Of a stretch of DNA of 64,000 nucleotides, positions 58,057 through 64,000 are shown piece after piece. The translations under genes were made by a program, and so were the position numbers. The stretch's first letter is position 1, and every line of letters starts with the position of its first letter. Source of the stretch: Nostoc sp. KVJ3 (GTDB lineage Bacteria; Cyanobacteriota; Cyanobacteriia; Cyanobacteriales; Nostocaceae); the NCBI RefSeq assembly GCF_026127265.1, contig NZ_WWFG01000012.1, positions 1-64,000 on the forward strand. The letters are read 5' to 3'. The notes below the pieces were generated by a model, which searched no databases, was not told the origin of the DNA, and worked only from the letters and a program-made list of their open reading frames with translations.

Positions 58057-58362
58057 ATGTCAATTTATGTAGGCAACCTCTCTTACGAAGTTAAGGAAGA
58101 TGATATTAAGGGTATTTTTGCAGAATATGGGACTGTAAAGCGTGTTCAACTACCTACTGACCGCGAAACAGGACAACTACGCGGTTTCGGATTTGTAGAA
58201 ATGGGAACAGATGCAGAAGAAGCAGCTGCCATTGAGGGTCTTGATGGTGCTGAGTGGATGGGTCGTGACCTGAAAGTGAATAAAGCTAAACCCAGAGAAG
58301 ACAGAGGTTCATCTGGTGGGAACCGGGGAGGATACAGTGGCGGTGGACGTAACCGCTACTAA
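58057..58362 (+). CDS. rbp: Rbp-type RRM RNA-binding protein
   Basis: The 101-residue protein is one RRM domain with RNP2 IYVGNL (3-8) and RNP1 RGFGFVEM (about 42-49), followed by a short Gly/Arg-rich tail (GGNRGGYSGGGRNRY). It is the standard layout of cyanobacterial Rbp proteins, which bind RNA and often respond to cold. A strong GGAG ribosome site precedes the ATG. Carriage on a plasmid is notable. It is a single gene with its own promoter-like sequence. Confidence 0.9.
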   Translation: MSIYVGNLSYEVKEDDIKGIFAEYGTVKRVQLPTDRETGQLRGFGFVEMGTDAEEAAAIEGLDGAEWMGRDLKVNKAKPREDRGSSGGNRGGYSGGGRNRY

Positions 58363-58553
58363 GAGTTGAAACGAAAATTTAACTTAGGGATAAAACTGTA
58401 TCAATTGAAGTTTCTGAAATTTAAGGGCTTCAAACCCTTGCTGTATCATCCCATTCACGCACTTTTAAATCAATCTACTCACAACATATAAAAATAAAAT
58501 AATACAAATGACTATTGCTACTAAAAATAAAAAATTATTATTGAAAACTTTAC

Positions 58554-59065
58554 CTAAACAGTGGGTTCCCTTTTCTTAATTTTCTTCTTCTTGTTTTTCT
58601 CCCCGACTATGCCTTGTCTCAACCGATTGTGAGGTTCATATCGTCTAGATATTAAATATTTTGGGATTTCCTCTCTCTCTTGACTTGCACGTTCAATATC
58701 TCTAGGAATTATAGGCAAAGAAACATTTAGTTTTTGATGATGTTGACCGTAATCCTGATAATTATTTGGTATTGGCGCTACATTACTACGCTCCATTAAC
58801 TGAATAACTTGTTGCAAATATGCGTTCTTTGTAAATTCAAACCACTCCCTATAAACATTAAATGACTTACAAGCTTGATGAATCTCTTCTCTACTTTGTA
58901 AACGTCAGTAACAAACACATAATGAATGAGTTTCAACGGGTAGGGACTTTGACGGCTATTCAGTTCTTTTAATCTTTCCTCTGGTGTCCGTGGTGCTACA
59001 GTTAGCCCTATTTTGTATCTATATGTGCCTACACTATGAATTAAATAAATGTACCCTGGTTTCAT
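58554..59065 (-). pseudogene. Right, frameshifted copy of T5orf172/GIY-YIG gene
   Basis: This is the same gene as 5801-6313. One T is missing near 58888, which splits it. The C-terminal tail here reads lysine-rich ending REPTV, an alternative to the left copy. Sequencing error is the likely cause. Confidence 0.75.
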
Positions 59066-59396
59066 TATTGTATCTCTGTTCGTAGTTCTTCTAAAGCTGC
59101 AATCGCGTCTGCAACTGTAAAATCTGGTGAATATTTTACCTTTTTGTAGTCGGGATGCTGTTTGATTTGCTTTAAAATTAATTATGATGATTAAGTAAAT
59201 CACTTAGATTAATGAAATCTTTACCCATAATTAATCCTTAAAATAATAGGTTTACCATTGAAGTCTTTGTAAATATCTCTGGTCTTAGCTAACGCCGGTA
59301 AACTTACGTTGTATTCCTCTAGTTCGTTACCATCTGCATTTACTAGACTAAGGAATATGCTTATACTGAAAATTTATTTAATATGGATATAAATAT
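59066..59396. other. Spacer, right copy
   Basis: This is the same as 6314-6646: a possible disrupted 54-residue ORF (about 59065-59228, minus) and an unassigned minus-strand frame. Nothing else is recognised. Confidence 0.35.
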
Positions 59397-59735
59397 ATGG
59401 TTCAACGTCTTGAAGAAATTTTAGGGAACTCAATTACAGAATATACTCCAACGCAATCAAATTTCAGGGACTATCTTTAGAATCATTGGAGCAAGTTATT
59501 CAATCAGGCTACACTACACTAAATGCAAGTTTTAATGCTGCTCCATCCGTTGGTTCATTTATTGAATTTGGGCAACGTTGTAAAAGTATAGAAGCGACAG
59601 CAATTTTTTGATGGTGTAGTCATCAATGATACAGACGGCCGAATTTGGTGATTGATGCAATTACAGTTAAAGGGGTGAAAGACTTAGACTTTGCAGGTGA
59701 ATTTGTAAAATTTGTGTGGGGTTGCGATGAATTAG
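59397..59735 (+). pseudogene. Right, frameshifted copy of 112-residue hypothetical gene
   Basis: This matches 6647-6985 but lacks a C near 59449 and has further indels in T and G/C runs near 59605, 59640 and 59708. The left copy is open. Confidence 0.65.
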
Positions 59736-59791
59736 AGATTAATTCTCAACAGTTATATGCTTGGTGGGATTAACTGTTTCCTCTACTGAAA

Positions 59792-59977
59792 TCAGGTTTG
59801 TAGTAAAGAGCTTAATGAATTGCGCTGTAACCATGCACATAGTTTTATACTTGCTCTGTCATCTGGCTTTGATTGATATTCACCACTTTGAAGTTCTTCG
59901 CTAACCCCACCGGAAAACTTTAGAATGTACCAGACGTTAACACAGCCCAATGGCACTGCAAGATCCACTACCGCCAT
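59792..59977 (-). CDS. Uncertain 61-residue ORF, right copy
   Basis: This is identical to 7042-7227. The same doubts apply: no family, a terminator-like hairpin right before its ATG. Confidence 0.2.
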   Translation of the reverse strand: MAVVDLAVPLGCVNVWYILKFSGGVSEELQSGEYQSKPDDRASIKLCAWLQRNSLSSLLQT

Positions 59978-60180
59978 AAAAATACCCCCAGAATATGGGG
60001 GCGATTGATGTGGTTGATGTGCCTAAAAGACACAATTGAATAATGAGAGTTCACTATAAGGATTTCTGTATATATGCCCATCTTAGAATGAACTGTCGGT
60101 GAATGTCTTCGGTGATCGCTGACTCTTCAAAATCGCTTCACAACAACTTTTCAATAACATAGCTATTTACACTGTCTATG

Positions 60181-60698
60181 TGTAGCGACCTGCAATACTA
60201 ATCGCTCAAACCTGCAATCAAGACATTTACAACCAGGATTAAATGCAACTATAATTGCGCTTCAGCCAGGATTAAATGCAACTGAGCCAGGATTATTTGC
60301 AACTGAGCCTGCAATCATTGGTTTGAGCCAGGATTATCTGCAACTATAAAAGTAAAAGAAACGAACGTTTTCTTTACTGCCGTACCGATAAGCCTTAGAG
60401 AACGGTAAACGTATGTTTTCTAGTTAAAAAAACTCGGTAAAGAATTCAAAGTTAATCTATCAAATTTTCAAATGAGTTTTTTAACAAACCTCTGTCAATA
60501 CTGAAGACTCAGTTCTGGCAAAGCGTTGAGTCTATTTGCAAATAATCCTGGTCGAAACGGATGATTGCAGGTTGGTTGTATTTAATCCTGGTTCAGTTGC
60601 AATTAATTCTGGTTCAAAAGAAATTATAGTTGCATTTAATCCTGGTTTGAAAATCCCTTGATTGCAGGTTTAGGGATTTATAATTGCAGGTCGCTACA
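60181..60698. mobile_element. Miniature transposon, right copy
   Basis: This is the same element as 7432-7947, with TGTAGCGACCTGCAAT termini and TCTATG flanks on both sides. Its length differs by two bases from the left copy because of indels. Confidence 0.6.
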
Positions 60699-60699
60699 T

Positions 60700-61020
60700 C
60701 TATGAAGAAGCGCCAGCTTCAGCCGCCGCTACATCTGGTTTGACTTCCTTCGCCTTCTTTTCAAAAAGTTTGGATTCCTGCGTCAACGATCTCAAACCCG
60801 TTCTCTGTTCGTTGACCAAGCTTGCCAGAAACGGCCCCAGCCCAGTCTGCAAATTCTGAGGCGCTAGTTTCAGCTTCCGCCAACTTTTTGCATTAACTTG
60901 AGCAGTGAAGACTATGCCGTTCTGATCAGTCAACTCGATTGCAACTTTCTTGTTCGGAAGAGGTGTGGCTGTTGGCAGTGAGCCGCTAAATTTTATTGTC
61001 ACTTCGCTTTTGACTTCCAT
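60700..61020 (-). CDS. 106-residue protein gene, right copy (scrambled middle)
   Basis: Two indels (a missing C near 60872 and an extra T near 60769) cancel out, so the frame stays open but about 35 residues are misread. The left copy at 7949-8269 gives the credible protein. Confidence 0.5.
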   Translation of the reverse strand: MEVKSEVTIKFSGSLPTATPLPNKKVAIELTDQNGIVFTAQVNAKSWRKLKLAPQNLQTGLGPFLASLVNEQRTGLRSLTQESKLFEKKAKEVKPDVAAAEAGASS

Positions 61021-61023
61021 ACC

Positions 61024-61176
61024 TTACCCCTGGCTCATCATGAATTTCATTTTTTCGTTCCTGATTTTATCTTGGATTAGGTTGACCACAAGGTGCGCGA
61101 TCGCTTGGCTATCGTAGTTGTTCACTTCATTGTGAACGTTGAGCATTCCCCTTGAAACAGAATTAAGACTCAACAT
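61024..61176 (-). CDS. Small protein upstream of 106-aa gene, 50 residues
   Basis: MLSLNSVSRGMLNVHNEVNN opens a 50-codon frame that stops 3 bp before the next ATG, so the two are probably co-transcribed and coupled. The protein is mixed helix, with LVVNLIQDKI near the end. No family recognised. In the left copy one T is lost and the frame stops early. Confidence 0.4.
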   Translation of the reverse strand: MLSLNSVSRGMLNVHNEVNNYDSQAIAHLVVNLIQDKIRNEKMKFMMSQG

Positions 61177-62219
61177 TAAAAAACAAAATCCACAAAAAAA
61201 ATTTTCCCTGTTTTTGACCCTTTTTTTGCATAAACAACTGATAACTAGTCTCAATATGAACCGCCCAAACCGTGATCATCTCCACATTTATCAATAAATA
61301 TTACAATTTTGGCACTAGCTTCTTAATTTGACTCAATTCGTGCATCTGAGATAAAACCTCGAAAAAACATCCATTTTTCCCCGCCTCACCAACTACATTC
61401 AACATCTCCCAATATCTAGACAATATCTCCCAATTCTCCAATTTTTTCTTACCTTTTTACCCCTTAAAAATCATCCAGTTACAAAATTCTCATTAGCTCA
61501 AAAATTCCCAATAAATCGAACAGTTTCCAAGACTTGTTAGAAGTCTCCCATTTGCTCCCAATAATTGGTAATTCTTGGGAAATTCGCTTAAAAGCTTTTA
61601 AGCTCTGTAATCCATCTTTTTTCTGACGCACAGTACGCCATATTTGGCGGAAAGTTTGTTGAGAGTCAAAATTGAAAAGCAGAAGCAGAAGTAAGAGCCA
61701 TCAACAAATACTACTGAAGAACTACACAATCACGACAAAAGTGACTGTACAGTTCACTCTCTTCAACCCGTCAGCTTGATTCTTGTAGTCTAATGAGTGA
61801 CAAAAGTGACAAGTCTCAGTTGTCACACTCTGGACATAGTGTACTTTGATACAAAAACTTCCATGTGGCAAAATACCCCCATTTATCCCCAAGATTACCC
61901 AACGATACACAATTGATAGTGAAAGGATAGTCAAACGACAGTCGTTTTCGGGTAGGCACGAAAAAACCAACGACAGTCAAAGGACAGCCAATTGGGTCTA
62001 ATTGGGGTAATTTGAGGGTAATTTGGGTGAAATGCTCCTGGTGGATTCTACCCAAAAGTGGATTTCGGGCTGGGTATAATGTATACCATATACTCACTAT
62101 GGTTTCATGCCCTGCGGGTGGCTTACGCCATCTCTCGCTGCGCTCATGACACGAAACCGCCGTTCGCCCTACGGGTTGGTGAGTAGTACAAAGTGCTGCA
62201 AAAGTAGTATAAATCCTCT
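61177..62219. other. Non-coding region before relaxase gene, right copy
   Basis: This is the same layout as 8425-9474: CCCA-type repeats, module copy (61624-61714, inverted), AAACGACAGTCGTTT (61933-61947), GGTATAATGTATACC (62073-62087) and a GC-rich dispersed repeat. No gene is called. Confidence 0.5.
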
Positions 62220-64000
62220 ATGTCGCCCCTGACCATTCTCAGAATTGAGAAACTAAAAACATTTGGCAATGTCGCTGGCAGTGATGACCATGTGTTAAGG
62301 AATAGAGAAACACCCAATGCAGATCCAACTAGAAAGAATGTCCGGTTGATTGGGGGAGAAGACTCACGCTCTTTAGAGGAGATAGTTAAAGAGAAAATCT
62401 CCACCCTCAAGCATCTACCCCGAAAGGATGCGGTGTTATGCACCGAGATGTTTCTCTCGGCATCGCCAGAATATTTCCGCCCCTTAAATCCATCTCTGTC
62501 TGGGCAGTGGTCTGATGAGAAATGCAGCAATGGCGATTCGCATCTCGTGACTGGCTGGCTCAAACTATGGATCAAAGTGCGTCAGGGCAGAACTCCCCTA
62601 GATGAAGTACCCCACATATCCACGCCTACATCGTGCCAGTGAACGAGAAAACTGGTCGGCTTAGTCATGATGCGATGTTTGGCGGCAGAGGTGGACAGGG
62701 AAGAATTAAGTTATCCAAACTCCAAGATAGTTATGCTGCTGCACTCGCTCCTTTGGGCATTGAACGTGGGGTAAAGGGCAGCAAAGCAACCCACACTAAA
62801 GTAAAGGAATATTACCAAGCGGTTAACAGTGAACCACTCACCGCAGTCATTACAAATAACCAATTAGCGCCAGGCCATTTGAATCAGCTAGTAGTTATGT
62901 AGCCAGGATTCAGTCAGATGACCAGTTCCAAGCAATTAATCACCAACTGGCTGACCGTTCGTTCATGGCAGAGCGATTGGAGAGGGCAGAGCAACGGGCG
63001 AGGCTAGCGAAAGGAACGACAGCAACTAGAGAAGCGGGTGCGATCGTTAGAGGCTCAGACTCAACAAATGCGCGGACTTGCCCTTGGAGGATGTCGCCTG
63101 GGAGTTGGGCTAAATCATGATCATGAAAGGTGGAGGGGTCACGGACACATCATTAATATAGATGGATCGAAGTTTTACGATTTCTCACCCCAACAGCAGA
63201 AAGGCGGTGGCGGTGCGATTGACTTGGTAAATGCACGTTAATGGGTGCAATTTCCGGCAAGCGATCGCATGGTTGCATGAGCGTTTCGGTGAAGCTGGGG
63301 CAGAACGGGCGGCGATATCTCACGCCCTTAAGATGACAGCTGAGATTATCCAGTCAGAGCCACGTCCCCAATTCCAGCTAAGAGTTGAGGATAAAGCCAA
63401 TTGGCCAGGAGTAGAACATTACCTTACCAGAAACGTGGCTTACCCCAAGATTTTGTGGAACTTCTACACAGCACTGGACTGGTTTATGCTGATGACCAAC
63501 AAAACGCTGTGTTTGTGATGCGGAATCTAGACGGACAACCAAGCGGTGCATTCTGCGCGGTACACGGGGAGAAGTCGGAGCGGCGGCTTCCACCGCTCTA
63601 AACTTCGGGGGAGAAAAACAACAGTTTCAAGGGTTATGAGAAAGGGACTAAGCGGCGTGAGGGTTGGTTTCACTTCCACTTGGTGGACAGCCTACTGATG
63701 CAGTCGAGAAATTGGTGCTTTTGAAGTCGCCCATTGATGCCATATCCTTTGCCATGCTGGAGTATCAGGTTCAAGGTGCGCCAAAGACTAGAACTCTCTT
63801 TCTGGCAGTAGATAACCCCAACAGCTTGCCTGTGGAGCGATTGCAGAACATTCCTCATGTCAGCGTGGCTTTTGACGGATAATGCTGGGGATGCAGCTGC
63901 ACGGGCTGTATTGGAACTACTGCCACAGTCCAAAAGGCTAAAGCCCAAAGCCAAAGATTGGAATCAGCAGCTTCTTGATTATCAAAAGCAGTTATTTCAA
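62220..64000 (+). pseudogene. Right, frameshifted and truncated copy of MobV relaxase gene
   Basis: This matches 9475-11265 of the left copy. At least ten one-base indels break it (for example near 62520, 62595, 62872, 63005 and 63440), and it runs off the window end. Use 9475-11301. Confidence 0.85.

Larger units (their letters stand above)
52750..64000. repeat. Right copy of 11.25-kb terminal redundancy
   Basis: This is the direct repeat of bases 1-11265. Its proximal part (52750 to about 58500) keeps reading frames open that are broken in the left copy, for example the 684-codon gene at 53319-55373. Its distal part (about 58500-64000) is progressively broken, for example the relaxase. The error gradient runs toward each window end, as expected of low-coverage contig ends. 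Confidence 0.9.

Noticed and set aside
1..64000. tRNA, rRNA or complete IS elements
   Set aside because: I found no tRNA-like cloverleaf, rRNA sequence or intact IS transposase gene.

Overview
The window looks like one complete circular plasmid of about 52.7 kb, read slightly more than once around. Bases 1-11265 and 52750-64000 are the same 11.25 kb in the same orientation. They differ almost only by one-base indels, mostly in homopolymers, as expected of an unpolished long-read contig that overshoots its own origin. The host is very probably a filamentous (Nostocales-type) cyanobacterium. Supporting this are HIP1 octamers (GCGATCGC) in many places, AT-rich low-complexity spacers, an Rbp-type RRM protein, PemK and VapC modules of cyanobacterial type, and short GC-rich dispersed repeats. 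For any duplicated gene, use the copy farther from a contig end: up to about 58.5 kb the right copy is better, and beyond that the left copy is better.

Layout in window coordinates. 5.3-11.3 kb (again 58.0-64.0): RRM protein, T5orf172/GIY-YIG protein, small hypotheticals, a 516-bp miniature transposon, an oriT-like region and a MobV relaxase with a C-terminal TOPRIM-like part. 11.3-12.5 kb: non-coding control region with two arrays of 11-bp-phased repeats, a three-hairpin RNA candidate and a remnant of an AAC(3)-I-type acetyltransferase. 12.9-22.5 kb: conflict genes (deaminase toxin with Imm1-type partner, PLD-like protein, Mrr-like nuclease, PIN protein, PemK toxin with a very large antitoxin) plus a FimB-type recombinase and a pentapeptide protein. 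22.5-28.7 kb: replication block with a third phased array, an SF2 helicase and a primase/SF3 helicase whose leader is overlapped by a candidate antisense RNA. 28.8-34.8 kb: RHH repressor with operators, divergent from a long parM operon that ends in a membrane-anchored FtsK/TraD-like ATPase. 36.6-44.2 kb: a three-component pPIWI-RE system (HTH-REase, DinG-like helicase, PIWI-RE protein). 44.2-46.5 kb: recombinases, a PD-(D/E)XK protein and gene debris. 46.5-55.4 kb: a three-gene cluster around a 1897-residue DUF1998-type helicase that resembles Druantia. 55.7-57.9 kb: VapBC-like pair and a ParA/RHH partition locus whose putative centromere boxes lie partly inside coding repeats.

Together the plasmid carries replication (primase-helicase plus SF2 helicase), two independent segregation systems (ParA type and ParM type), mobilisation (MobV relaxase, perhaps with the TraD-like ATPase), three toxin-type modules and at least two large anti-invader systems. 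The most unusual features are the helically phased repeat arrays next to a thrice-repeated ~95-bp module, the plasmid-borne pPIWI-RE system with a coiled-coil triple repeat, the palindrome boxes embedded in the parB-like coding repeats, and the deaminase toxin pair.
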